Positions 18,014 to 25,769 are shown, counted from the stretch's first letter. The stretch: DNA of 30,738 bases from an uncultured Candidatus Saccharibacteria bacterium (GCA_949101405.1 CARYFM010000011.1:1-30738), one strand, 5' to 3'. The notes: generated by a model not told the origin, from the letters alone. Translations and numbers: made by a program.

Positions 18014-18201
18014 CGAGCGAAAGCGCGTGGATATGGACCATGCGACAAATAGACTCTAGCATTATTGAGATATAAGTAATAAGCACTCAGAATGTCAGAA
18101 CCATTTGCGTCTTGAGTCGTACCATATGATGACCATGCCTCACCACCAGTACCACCATTCCTAAACGCACCAACAACTATATGGATGAACCCGCTGCGCA
18201 C
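17977..18201 (-). CDS. cassette 1: C-terminal fragment of a FISUMP / C-type-lectin-like domain, no proper start
   Basis: The frame reads FVRSGF at one end and PLRCLSTVLGM-stop at the other, with a divergent middle (GTGGEAWSSYG, SAYYLYLNNARVYLS). The spacing W-S-S, Y-L, V, R, P-L-R-C is that of the tail of FISUMP or C-type-lectin-fold variable domains. The frame stays open upstream to a TAG at 18316-18318 (…LPLLVFSKTYTTGIGF…NISNILTYF) but has no ATG, GTG or TTG before the GTG inside the conserved FVRSG block. No ribosome site or promoter was found. It therefore looks like a silent cassette or gene end rather than an expressed gene. The coding strand is G-rich. Confidence 0.6.
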   Translation of the reverse strand: MRSGFIHIVVGAFRNGGTGGEAWSSYGTTQDANGSDILSAYYLYLNNARVYLSHGPYPRAFARPLRCLSTVLGM

Positions 18202-18246
18202 GAAGTAGGTTAGAATATTACTAATATTATTGTTAGGTATGTTCGG

Positions 18247-18279
18247 AGCAAAACCTATACCAGTGGTATAGGTTTTGCT
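18247..18279. repeat. palindrome A between cassettes 1 and 2
   Basis: Two perfect 15-nt arms (18247-18261 and 18265-18279) flank a 3-nt loop AGT. The core AAACCTATAC…GTATAGGTTT recurs at 18307-18331 and 30684-30708. Read in the cassette frame, both strands give TYT(T/S)GIG. Confidence 0.85.
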
Positions 18280-18354
18280 AAAGACTAACAGAGGTAGAGA
18301 TTTCTCAAACCTATACTAGTGGTATAGGTTTAGTGGTTTTCGTGCGCAGCGGGT
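18278..18354 (+). repeat. 77-nt module upstream of cassette 2
   Basis: The block from CTAAAGACTAACAG through palindrome B to GTGCGCAGCGGGT is repeated, with only a handful of differences and one indel, on the minus strand at 30661-30738 upstream of cassette 3. It fixes the cassette's 5' boundary. Confidence 0.88.
18307..18331. repeat. palindrome B upstream of cassette 2
   Basis: Arms AAACCTATAC and GTATAGGTTT are separated by 5 nt (TAGTG). It is the same element as the one at 30684-30708 and related to palindrome A. Confidence 0.8.
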
Positions 18355-18566
18355 TTATACATTTAGCTTTATCTGCTGGTACACTTAGGGATACTGGTAT
18401 TAGCGGTCAATGGTGGGCATCACAATCATATTCAACGGATATTCGATCATATTATCTTGGCTTTGGCACTAACGTTGTTTATGCGTCTGGTAATGGTAAT
18501 CGCTACTACGGTTTCCCCCTCCGCTGCCTGAGTACTGTATTAGGGATGGGGGGAGGGAGAATATAA
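18333..18566 (+). CDS. cassette 2: C-terminal fragment of a FISUMP / C-type-lectin-like domain
   Basis: This is the second copy, divergent from cassette 1. It reads VVFVRSGFIH, then a variable core (GTLRDTGISGQWWASQSYS, SYYLGFGTNVVYAS, RYYGF), then PLRCLSTVLGM. Here the stop present in the other two copies is lost and the frame runs five codons further to TAA. The open frame begins after a TAA at 18279-18281 and has no start before the GTG at 18333. I see no ribosome site. The + strand is clearly G-rich here, unlike its C-rich surroundings, so the piece is compositionally out of place. It may be an expressed small protein, but a silent domain cassette fits better. Confidence 0.6.
   Translation: MVFVRSGFIHLALSAGTLRDTGISGQWWASQSYSTDIRSYYLGFGTNVVYASGNGNRYYGFPLRCLSTVLGMGGGRI
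18515..18548 (+). repeat. conserved 3' end of cassette 2
   Basis: These 34 nt, encoding PLRCLSTVLGM, are identical to the ends of cassettes 1 and 3. Identity stops right after the ATG (Met) codon. Confidence 0.88.
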
Positions 18567-18643
18567 AAATACAAAATATACTCTTACAATACAGCCTAAC
18601 GGCATACTAACGATATATGCAAACCGTTTTCTCATCTTTGATG

Positions 18644-18677
18644 TATAATAAACGTAAAGATTATAATTCAATAAAGG
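18644..18677 (+). promoter_or_regulatory. -10 candidates and ribosome site of the third ABC operon
   Basis: TATAAT occurs at 18644-18649 and again at 18662-18667. AAAGG at 18673-18677 stands 5 nt before the ATG at 18683, which supports that start over the in-frame ATG at 18617. Confidence 0.5.
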
Positions 18678-18682
18678 TTTTA

Positions 18683-20095
18683 ATGAAACTATCCGACAAA
18701 TTTAGTCTCGTCTCTGCTCGATTAAAAACTCGTAAATCCCGCACTATCGTTACCATTCTCACCATGAGCGTCCTTTTTGGCGTGGTCATTGCGGCAATGA
18801 CCATTATCCAGGGTAATTTCAACAATCTCGAACACCTTAACCAAGAGGCTTACGGAGACCACATTTTTCTAAAAGTGACCTATTCCGGTGAAGATATCGA
18901 GCATGCAGAAGAATACATTGAGCGTGCTGTTGGTTATTTGAATGGCAAAGTGGTGGATAAAATCACGCATTACTGCTCCAACAAGCAAATTGATATCCCC
19001 AACCTCACTCCATACCGCGAACCTTTGACTACATCAGTTCCATGCAGCCAAAGCTACCCGGGGGAGTATGTCGAAGTAATTGATTCTGAGGTTATCTCCA
19101 CGATTATTGGAGTACAAGGAACTAATAATGATAGTATTAACGCAGTTCTTCCAGTTGCTACCGCAGGCAAGCTACAAAGTATCTCACAACCTTCATTAGC
19201 CAACTCTGCCGTCACAGAATATATAAAGAACGTCACCAACCAATCTGTTGGTCGTAAGTTTACTGCCACCACTTCCGAATTTAGTGCAACCAGAGAAGAA
19301 CCAGAAGAGAAACCAGCAAATTTCACCATTGTCGGCCTTACCCCCTCCCGCGATATTACAACCTTTTCACCTGATGCGCCTACTATTTTTTCAGATATTA
19401 TGCCGGTTGAAAATTATTCGCCTATGGCAATTTTTGCTGTCGTCAATCCTACTTCATCTGCTTTTCAAGCTCTCTACAATCGCCAATCCAATGATCGTAC
19501 AGAATATCTAATTTCTTTTTCAAATGTTCAGGACGCATTAGCCTGGCTCAACCCCAAAGAAAGCCAAAAAGCCATCCCCCAAGACCTTACGAAGTATATT
19601 TCCACCGGCGGGCAAGAGTATCTTACTACCAGAATATCTAACCATCAAAAACATCAATCTTATAACAAGACTATCACCGAGTTCTCTATCGTCTTTACTA
19701 TTATCTCTGTCATTATCATGGCCGGCACGCTCAGCCGCGTTATCGACGACGAAAAGTCTAGCATCGCCCTCTATCGCAGTATTGGTGCCACCACCGGTGA
19801 GATTCTTCAGATTTTTGTGCTCTATATGTTGGTTATTAGTTTACTAGTCATCCTTTGTGCTACTGTTATTGGCATTCTGATTTCCCTCGGCGTCACTTTT
19901 ATCTTTGGCGGAGCCGTCACTGCTACTGCTCGCTCACTTTTCCTCTTGCCTAATCTCAAGTTGCTCATTATGATTGGCTTTGATTGGAAGATTATCTTCG
20001 TTTGGCTTTCGATAATTGTTGTTTCGCTAGTGAGCCTTCTCGCCATGGTTAAAAAGCTCGTATCAAAAGATATTATTAAGGATTTAAAAAGGTAG
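18683..20095 (+). CDS. FtsX/MacB-like ABC transporter permease
   Basis: This 470-residue permease starts MKLSDKFSLVSARLKTRKSR, which aligns with the tandem permeases at the left end of the window (MxLKFSDALRLSW…KKRS). An N-terminal helix (about 22-44) is followed by a large outer domain and three helices. The coupling loop reads 'ALYRSIGATTGE', and the C-terminus KDIIKDLKR resembles the paralogues' KHVAKRLKE. The ATPase follows 3 nt after the stop, so gene order is permease then ATPase, opposite to the other two systems. The ectodomain has a cysteine pair (HYCSN … PCSQ) that may form a disulphide. Confidence 0.85.
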   Translation: MKLSDKFSLVSARLKTRKSRTIVTILTMSVLFGVVIAAMTIIQGNFNNLEHLNQEAYGDHIFLKVTYSGEDIEHAEEYIERAVGYLNGKVVDKITHYCSNKQIDIPNLTPYREPLTTSVPCSQSYPGEYVEVIDSEVISTIIGVQGTNNDSINAVLPVATAGKLQSISQPSLANSAVTEYIKNVTNQSVGRKFTATTSEFSATREEPEEKPANFTIVGLTPSRDITTFSPDAPTIFSDIMPVENYSPMAIFAVVNPTSSAFQALYNRQSNDRTEYLISFSNVQDALAWLNPKESQKAIPQDLTKYISTGGQEYLTTRISNHQKHQSYNKTITEFSIVFTIISVIIMAGTLSRVIDDEKSSIALYRSIGATTGEILQIFVLYMLVISLLVILCATVIGILISLGVTFIFGGAVTATARSLFLLPNLKLLIMIGFDWKIIFVWLSIIVVSLVSLLAMVKKLVSKDIIKDLKR

Positions 20096-20098
20096 CAT

Positions 20099-20776
20099 AT
20101 GGCTCATTCCATCGTTTTTCAATCAGTAAATAAAACTTATCATGTCAGCAATCAACCCGTAATCGCTCTCGACGATGTAAGTTTTAGTACACAGCCGGGC
20201 GTTGGCTTTCTTGTGATCACTGGTGCTAGTGGTTCTGGTAAATCCACTGCACTTCAATTAATCGGCGGTCTTGAAGCCCCAACTTCTGGACACATCCTCA
20301 TTGATAATCAAGATATTACTGCTATGTCTGCCAAGGAACTTATTGCTTTTCGTAAACGCCACATTGGTATTATTTTCCAGCAATTTTATCTCGAACCTAC
20401 ACTAACTTTACAACAAAATATCGAACTCCCAGCCATATTTGCAAATCTTTCCAAATCTGAGCGCGCTACACGTACTAAAGAGATTGCTGAATTCATGGGG
20501 CTAAGCGAGCATTTATCTCACCTGCCTACCCAGCTTTCTGGTGGGCAAATCCAACGTGCCGCCATTGCGCGGGCAATTTACATGCAACCCCGCATTCTCC
20601 TCGCTGATGAGCCCACGAGCAACCTCGACCCCAAGAATGTCGCAGTGGTTCTTGACCTCTTCAGTCAGATTCGTCAAAAATATGGCACCATGGTGATACT
20701 CGCCACACATGACCAATCCATCGCCGCTCAGGCCGACCAGCTGATTCATCTTGAAAATGGACGTCTTATACACTAG
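20099..20776 (+). CDS. MacB/LolD-type ABC transporter ATP-binding protein
   Basis: This 225-residue ATPase has Walker A GASGSGKST, the Q-loop 'IIFQQFYLEPTLT', signature LSGGQIQR, Walker B 'ILLADEPTSNLD' and the switch 'ATHDQ'. The length is standard for the LolD/MacB group. It begins 3 nt after the permease stop and surely forms a transporter with it. The predicted job is to drive a mechanotransmission cycle in the permease. The cargo is unknown. No clear terminator follows it. Confidence 0.9.
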   Translation: MAHSIVFQSVNKTYHVSNQPVIALDDVSFSTQPGVGFLVITGASGSGKSTALQLIGGLEAPTSGHILIDNQDITAMSAKELIAFRKRHIGIIFQQFYLEPTLTLQQNIELPAIFANLSKSERATRTKEIAEFMGLSEHLSHLPTQLSGGQIQRAAIARAIYMQPRILLADEPTSNLDPKNVAVVLDLFSQIRQKYGTMVILATHDQSIAAQADQLIHLENGRLIH

Positions 20777-20815
20777 CCTTTTTCAGCCCTTAAGCCAAAA
20801 TTACTCTCGTCAAAC

Positions 20816-20844
20816 TTGACTTTTATAATCATCCGTGCTAATAT
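20816..20844 (+). promoter_or_regulatory. rpsB promoter
   Basis: TTGACT and TAATAT are separated by 17 nt with TGC before the -10. It resembles the promoter of the minus-strand gene at 28.4 kb over its whole length. The predicted leader is about 70 nt. Confidence 0.75.
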
Positions 20845-20870
20845 TACAGCATAATAATCTAAATGAAACA

Positions 20871-20902
20871 GCTACGGGCGTTTTCCTGATAGAACTCGTA
20901 GC
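20871..20902 (+). promoter_or_regulatory. possible hairpin in the rpsB leader
   Basis: GCTACG (20871-20876) pairs with CGTAGC (20897-20902) just before the AAGGAAAA ribosome site. Ribosomal protein S2 leaders are autoregulatory in other bacteria. Whether this hairpin does that is an inference. Confidence 0.3.
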
Positions 20903-20919
20903 AAAGGGAAAGGAAAACT

Positions 20920-21615
20920 ATGACTGTCGAAATCGACATTAAAGCCTTACTAGAATCCGGTGCACACTTCGGCCACAAAACCAGCCGCTGGCACCCCAAG
21001 ATGGCGCCATATATCCATAGCAAACGCCAAGGTGGACATATCATTAACCTCGAGAAAACCGTTGAGTCTCTCGAAAAAGCCTTACCGGAAATCTCCAAGA
21101 TTGTCGCTGGTGGCAAAAAAGTCCTGTTTGTTGGTACCAAAAAACAGCTCAAGGACATCACCAAAACTGCAGCCGAATCTGTCAATATGCCTTACGTTAC
21201 TGTACGTTGGGTTGGTGGTACTCTGACTAATGTCGAAACCGTTAATCGTCAAATCAAAAAACTTCAAGATTTGGAACGTCGTATGGCCTCTGGCGAACTC
21301 GAAGCTCGCTATTCCAAGCTCGAAGTACAACGCTACCAAGAAGAAATTGACCTACTCAACGAGCGTTATGGTGGTATCAAAGATATGACCGAACAGCCAG
21401 CCGCTATCATCGTAGTCGACGCTTGCCAAGATAAAAATGCTATCAAAGAAGCAAATACCCTCAAACTCCCAGTCTTTGCTATCACCGACACTAATGTCGA
21501 CCCAACCAGCATTGACTATGTTATTCCAGCTAACGATGACGCCATCAAATCAGTGCAACTAATTTTGGATTATATCGTTGCTGCCATCAAAGAAGGTGAA
21601 GCCAAAAAAGCTTAA
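20920..21615 (+). CDS. rpsB: 30S ribosomal protein S2
   Basis: This 231-residue protein carries the S2 signatures 'LLESGAHFGHKTSRWHPKMAPYI', 'VLFVGTKKQ' and 'VRWVGGTLTN' and the C-terminal 'AITDTNVDPTSIDYVIPANDDA'. S2 binds late at the head-body junction of the 30S subunit with S1. The gene has a consensus promoter, a structured leader and a good ribosome site. tsf follows after 43 nt, the usual bacterial order. Confidence 0.98.
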   Translation: MTVEIDIKALLESGAHFGHKTSRWHPKMAPYIHSKRQGGHIINLEKTVESLEKALPEISKIVAGGKKVLFVGTKKQLKDITKTAAESVNMPYVTVRWVGGTLTNVETVNRQIKKLQDLERRMASGELEARYSKLEVQRYQEEIDLLNERYGGIKDMTEQPAAIIVVDACQDKNAIKEANTLKLPVFAITDTNVDPTSIDYVIPANDDAIKSVQLILDYIVAAIKEGEAKKA

Positions 21616-21658
21616 ACTCTTACTGATAATAAACCAATAAAATAATCTAAGGAGCAAT

Positions 21659-22282
21659 ATGAGCGAAGAACTCAAGGCAAAAGCTAACGAAGTCAAAGCA
21701 ATTTCAATCGAACTAATCAAAAAACTCAAAGAACTATCTGGTGTAGGCTTAACCGACGCCAAGCAAGCTCTAGTTGAAGCCAAAGGTGATTTCGATAAGG
21801 CACTCGAAGCCATGCGCAAAAAAGGCATGACTAAAGCCGAAAAACGTGGCGACCGTGAGACCCGCGAGGGAATTATCGAGAGTTACATCCATGATGGTCG
21901 CCTAGGTGCAATCGTAGAAGTCAACTGTGAGACTAGCTTTGTTGCCAAGACCGAAGAATTCAAGGATCTAGCCCACAAACTCGCCATGCAAATTGCCAGC
22001 ATGAATCCGGCATACGTTACAATTGAAGACGTTCCAGCCGATATTATGGCTACCAAAAAGAAGGAATTTGAGGCTAACTTCCATGGTCCAGAAAACATGA
22101 AAGACCAAATTATCGGCGGGCAAATCAAAAAAGCTTTCTCCGATAAAGTCTTAATGGAACAGCCATACATTCTTGATGACACTATGACTGTCGCTCAATT
22201 TATCAAAGAGGCTATTGCCAAGACTGGCGAGAACATCACGGTTCGCCAATTCAAGCGTCTCGAGCTCGGCGTCACTGAATAA
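21659..22282 (+). CDS. tsf: translation elongation factor Ts
   Basis: This 207-residue EF-Ts catalyses GDP release from EF-Tu. The N-terminal UBA-like domain reads 'IKKLKELSGVGLTDAKQALVEA', preceded by about 18 extra residues. The EF-Tu contact motif is 'NCETSFVAKTEEF', with Ser where E. coli has Asp in TDFVA. The length is that of the short form seen in Thermus rather than the 280-residue E. coli form. The ribosome site AAGGAG is just upstream, and a terminator closes the rpsB-tsf unit. Confidence 0.97.
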   Translation: MSEELKAKANEVKAISIELIKKLKELSGVGLTDAKQALVEAKGDFDKALEAMRKKGMTKAEKRGDRETREGIIESYIHDGRLGAIVEVNCETSFVAKTEEFKDLAHKLAMQIASMNPAYVTIEDVPADIMATKKKEFEANFHGPENMKDQIIGGQIKKAFSDKVLMEQPYILDDTMTVAQFIKEAIAKTGENITVRQFKRLELGVTE

Positions 22283-22290
22283 TCAATCCT

Positions 22291-22313
22291 AAGCACCCTC
22301 TTGGGTGCTTTTT
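22291..22313 (+). terminator. rho-independent terminator after tsf
   Basis: An 8-bp stem (AAGCACCC / GGGTGCTT) with a TCTT loop is followed by TTT. Confidence 0.82.
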
Positions 22314-22351
22314 GGACAATTTATATTATCGAACCTAGAAAGGATTACAAA

Positions 22352-22894
22352 ATGTTTGATGATACCGAATATCGTAAGGCTATGGATGAAGCCGTTGTGC
22401 GCTTTCAAAACGAAATGAAAAAAGTACGCACTGGACGTGCTCACCCTGATATGTTGGCTAATATCAAAGTCGAAGCCTATGGCCAGTTTATGCCTCTAAA
22501 CCAGGTTGCCAACGTTACGGCTTCTGGTGGAACTATGCTTCTGGTTACTCCATTTGATCCTAGCAACATTCAAAATATTGCCGCCGCTATTCGCAACGAT
22601 GCCGCCTTGGGTCTTAATCCTTCAGATGACGGCCACGTAGTACGGGTTCCAGTACCGCCACTCACCGAAGAACGCCGCAAAGAAATTGTCAAAACCACTT
22701 CTAGTAAAGTCGAAGATGCTAAAGTTGCTATCCGCAACATTCGCGAGGATGCTCGCAAGGAACTCAAAACTGCCGAACTTCCAGAGGATACCACCAAGAA
22801 AGCCGAAAAAACCATTGACGAGCTCACTAAGAGCTTCACCGAAAAAATTGACGCTCTTTTCAAAGATAAAACTGCGGAGATTATGGCAATCTAA
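22352..22894 (+). CDS. frr: ribosome recycling factor
   Basis: This 180-residue protein splits post-termination ribosomes together with EF-G. It shows the RRF patterns 'VRTGRAHPDMLANIKVEAYG', 'PFDPSNIQNIAAAIRNDAALGLNPSDDG' and 'RVPVPPLTEERRKEI'. I start at the ATG at 22352, with AAAGGA about 8 nt upstream. A TTG further up would lie in the tsf terminator. The stop shares a base with the uppS start. The gene normally found just upstream, pyrH, is absent. Confidence 0.97.
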   Translation: MFDDTEYRKAMDEAVVRFQNEMKKVRTGRAHPDMLANIKVEAYGQFMPLNQVANVTASGGTMLLVTPFDPSNIQNIAAAIRNDAALGLNPSDDGHVVRVPVPPLTEERRKEIVKTTSSKVEDAKVAIRNIREDARKELKTAELPEDTTKKAEKTIDELTKSFTEKIDALFKDKTAEIMAI

Positions 22895-23592
22895 TGGCAG
22901 GTGAACTTACACATCTTGGTTTTATTGTCGATGGTAATCGTCGCTGGGCTAGAAGTAGAGGTCTTCCAACTCTCGAAGGTCATCGCCGCGGTTTCGACCG
23001 TGTCGATGAAGTAATCGACGCTTTGAAAGACACTGAGGTTAAGTATGCTTCTTTCTTTGTCTTTAGTACCGAGAACTGGGATCGTTCTCAAGAAGAAATC
23101 GATTATCTCATGGATATGATCTGGAAGAAGATTGATAAACTCACCAAAAAGGCTCAAAAAGAAAACCTTCGCATTGTTCTCATGGGACGCCCAGAACGTG
23201 TCGATCCAAAACTTTGGCAACGCATCCTCCAATCCGAGGAAGACACCAAAAACAATACTGGGCTTAGCATTATCTTTTGTTTTAATTATGGTGGTAAGTG
23301 GGAGATCGCTGATGCTGCCAATAAAGCCATTCGTAGTGCTATAGAAAAACCTGATAGTTTTGTTGACATTACACCCGAAGATTTTGCGAAATATCTTTAT
23401 CATCCTGAAGTACCAGCGCTAGATATGGTAGTAAGGACTTCTGGAGAACAACGTATATCCGGCTTCCAGCTTTGGCGCAGTGCATATGCAGAGTTCTGGT
23501 TCGTTGAAAAGCAATTTCCAGATTTCACCAAAGACGACGCCCTCGCCGCCATTGAAGAATTTCATCAACGTCACCGTCGTTTTGGTAAATGA
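22894..23592 (+). CDS. uppS: isoprenyl transferase (undecaprenyl diphosphate synthase)
   Basis: This 232-residue cis-prenyltransferase condenses isopentenyl diphosphates into the C55 lipid carrier for peptidoglycan. The signature region reads 'HLGFIVDGNRRWARSRGLP' with catalytic Asp13. Also seen are 'FSTENW' and the C-terminal 'DMVVRTSGEQRISGFQLWRSAYAEFWF', which supplies the substrate-binding arginines. The start overlaps the frr stop (TAATG), so the two genes are translationally coupled. The usual partners cdsA and dxr do not follow. Confidence 0.96.
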   Translation: MAGELTHLGFIVDGNRRWARSRGLPTLEGHRRGFDRVDEVIDALKDTEVKYASFFVFSTENWDRSQEEIDYLMDMIWKKIDKLTKKAQKENLRIVLMGRPERVDPKLWQRILQSEEDTKNNTGLSIIFCFNYGGKWEIADAANKAIRSAIEKPDSFVDITPEDFAKYLYHPEVPALDMVVRTSGEQRISGFQLWRSAYAEFWFVEKQFPDFTKDDALAAIEEFHQRHRRFGK

Positions 23593-23600
23593 TTTCTAGT

Positions 23601-23626
23601 AAAATAGCCTCAGCCGGGGCTATTTT
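23601..23626 (+). terminator. rho-independent terminator after uppS
   Basis: AAAATAGCC pairs with GGCTATTTT around an 8-nt loop, and the final T-run is part of the stem. It ends the frr-uppS unit. Confidence 0.72.
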
Positions 23627-23687
23627 CGTATTACAATAAAACCGGAGCTATTGGCGGGAGCATCTTACTGAAATGCCTATGTTATGT

Positions 23688-23693
23688 TACAAT
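23688..23693 (+). promoter_or_regulatory. -10 box of rseP
   Basis: TACAAT with an upstream TGT (extended -10) lies 7 nt before the ATG at 23701. There is no ribosome site in between, so the transcript is probably leaderless. Confidence 0.58.
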
Positions 23694-23700
23694 AGATAAC

Positions 23701-24891
23701 ATGAAGATTGTATTTGGGATTATACTTGGAATTATTATTTTGATGTTGCTCGTTATTGCTCACGAGCTAGGTCATTTTATTATGGCACGCAAAAATGGCG
23801 TCAAAGTCAATGAATTCGGCATTGGCTTTCCGCCCCGCGCAATTGCGTGGATCAAGAAAGACAGCAAATGGACCAAACTCCCAAAATCCAAGTGGAATAA
23901 GCCTCAAAATAGCCTCGTTCTCAGCCTCAATTATCTCCCCATCGGCGGTTTTTGCGCCATGGATGGAGAATCTGACGCCGACAAACGTAAAGGTACTTTT
24001 GGTGCTGCCAGCTTCTGGGGAAAAACCAAAATTCTTTTTGGTGGCGTTCTGATGAACTGGCTTGTTGCAGTCATTATCCTAACTATTTTATCCTTCACAG
24101 GTATGCCTCAATTCATCAACAACCAATTCTACCTAGAAAACGATGCGCATGTTACTGGTGATGGGATTACGATCTCTGAAGTCATGCCCGACTCCCCAGC
24201 CGCCAAAGCTGGGATGCAAACAGGAGACAAACTCATTGCGCTAGATGGTAAGTCCGTAATCACTCCTACCGAAGTCACCAATTATGGCACAGAGCACGCT
24301 GGTACCACAGGGAACTATACAATATTGAGAAATGGTGAAGAAATCACTCTACAGCCACAACTCAACCCCCGTGATTCTGAATATGTCCTAGGTGTCGCTA
24401 TGACTTCCGGTCAAACTTTCATTCGTTCTACCTGGTCTGCACCAATTGTTGGAATTGGCACCACTTTACCGCTTACCGGTGAGACTTTTCGTAGCCTAGG
24501 TGACCTAGTTTGGAACCTTGTTTCAGGCGTCGTGCGGCAATTCAGCCCAGATAGTGCCATTCGTGAGGCTGGGCAAAACGCTCTCCAAACGGCTGGCGAT
24601 TCGGTTTCTGGACCAGTGGGGATTATCGGAGTTATCTTCCCGGCCTTTGCCGACGCCGGACCCACCAATCTCGCATTCTTAGCCGCCCTTATTTCTATCT
24701 CGCTCGCCTGTATGAATGTCCTACCCATCCCAGCGCTCGACGGCGGCCGATGGCTACTTATCGCCATCTATCGACTCCGCCGCAAAACACTCACCAAAGA
24801 AACTGAGGAGCGCATCGTTTCTCGCGCAATGGCAGCCCTCTTAATATTAATTGCTGTCATATCCGTTCTCGATATCGCGAGGTTCTTCTAA
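23701..24891 (+). CDS. rseP: site-2 intramembrane zinc metalloprotease RseP
   Basis: This 396-residue membrane protease cleaves membrane-embedded substrates such as anti-sigma factors or signal peptides. HELGH lies at residues 21-25 in the first helix, and the third zinc ligand is D347 in 'NVLPIPALDGG'. One PDZ domain is visible between them, with 'ISEVMPDSPAAKAGMQTGDKLIALDGKSV'. The length is normal for RseP/RasP. A segment between about 45 and 65 is rich in Lys and Trp. The stop shares a base with the next gene, another intramembrane protease. Confidence 0.93.
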   Translation: MKIVFGIILGIIILMLLVIAHELGHFIMARKNGVKVNEFGIGFPPRAIAWIKKDSKWTKLPKSKWNKPQNSLVLSLNYLPIGGFCAMDGESDADKRKGTFGAASFWGKTKILFGGVLMNWLVAVIILTILSFTGMPQFINNQFYLENDAHVTGDGITISEVMPDSPAAKAGMQTGDKLIALDGKSVITPTEVTNYGTEHAGTTGNYTILRNGEEITLQPQLNPRDSEYVLGVAMTSGQTFIRSTWSAPIVGIGTTLPLTGETFRSLGDLVWNLVSGVVRQFSPDSAIREAGQNALQTAGDSVSGPVGIIGVIFPAFADAGPTNLAFLAALISISLACMNVLPIPALDGGRWLLIAIYRLRRKTLTKETEERIVSRAMAALLILIAVISVLDIARFF

Positions 24892-25733
24892 TGGCTACGG
24901 AGACCCAAAAAGCAGACAGAAGCAAAATAGCGCACGATCATTCCCGTACTAAAACTACTTTCAAATTCAATAAACAAACTGCTTATTTTGTTATCTTCGT
25001 TTTGGCTTGGACCATCTTAGCTATGACCGCCAGTCAACTCATCGCCTATCCCATGGCCTGGATTTTAGGAGAAAAAATCTCTACGCCACTCTGGACTTGC
25101 ATTTATTATGCTCTCACCTATACCCTAACTCTCGTTTTAATCATTTATATTCCGCCACGCATCTTCAATTTAGCCCGTCAAAGACAAGCCAGATCAACTA
25201 TAGCTAAAACTAATACTAAAACCACACAAGACAGCCAAAATCCCCTCGCCACCAATGCCGATGAAATCGGTCTCCAGCATCTTCCAACTTTTGTCGATAT
25301 TGGTCTAGCCCCCATCGGTTACATCATATATACAATCGGCGCTACGCTAGTTATTAATTTGATGAAACTCTTCCCCTGGTTTCAGGCTGATCAAACCCAA
25401 GAAGTCGGTTTCGGCTATTTTATTACTACGGGTGATCGCATTTTAGCTATGATTGCACTGGTAATTATTGCTCCAATTGCCGAAGAAATCATCATGCGTG
25501 GTTGGCTCTATGGCAAACTCCGTAGTCGCCTCAAGGTCCCTCTTGCCATTCTACTCGTATCTATTGTATTTGCATTATTACACGGTCAATGGAATGTCGG
25601 AGTTGGTGTCTTTGTGCTCAGCCTCGTGCTTTGTGGCCTGCGCGAGATCACTGGCACTATCTGGAGTGGCATTTTGCTACACATTATCTCCAACGGTATC
25701 GCCTTCTATCTACTTTACATTGCTGTAATTTAA
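24891..25733 (+). CDS. CPBP family intramembrane metalloprotease
   Basis: This 280-residue protein has about seven membrane helices in its C-terminal two thirds. The CPBP (Rce1/Abi) motifs are in order: EE at 198-199 with R203, H231 in 'FALLHGQ', and H264/N268 in 'LHIISN'. These form the zinc site of CAAX-type prenyl endopeptidase relatives. The N-terminal 25 residues are charged, and a Thr/Lys/Gln-rich loop lies around residues 100-125. The ATG overlaps the rseP stop, so the two proteases are co-translated. The substrate is unknown; bacterial members act in peptide maturation or self-immunity. Confidence 0.88.
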   Translation: MATETQKADRSKIAHDHSRTKTTFKFNKQTAYFVIFVLAWTILAMTASQLIAYPMAWILGEKISTPLWTCIYYALTYTLTLVLIIYIPPRIFNLARQRQARSTIAKTNTKTTQDSQNPLATNADEIGLQHLPTFVDIGLAPIGYIIYTIGATLVINLMKLFPWFQADQTQEVGFGYFITTGDRILAMIALVIIAPIAEEIIMRGWLYGKLRSRLKVPLAILLVSIVFALLHGQWNVGVGVFVLSLVLCGLREITGTIWSGILLHIISNGIAFYLLYIAVI

Positions 25734-25753
25734 GCTCACTCACCGAATCATGT

Positions 25754-25759
25754 TATAAT
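25754..25759 (+). promoter_or_regulatory. -10 box of proS
   Basis: TATAAT with a preceding TGT lies 10 nt before the proS ATG. No ribosome site is seen. Confidence 0.58.
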
Positions 25760-25769
25760 ATATAGTATT

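Noticed and set aside
18247..18331. Integron attC sites
   Set aside because: The palindromes are near-perfect and lack the RYYYAAC/GTTRRRY boxes and the unpaired bulges of attC; no integrase gene is visible.
17977..18566. Diversity-generating retroelement (template/variable repeat)
   Set aside because: The lectin-like ends are suggestive, but the cassettes differ at all base types and in length, not just at adenines, and no reverse transcriptase or avd gene is in the window.
20863..20889. Eight-codon upstream ORF (MKQLRAFS) in the rpsB leader
   Set aside because: It has no ribosome site and no stalling pattern; short ORFs of this size are expected by chance.
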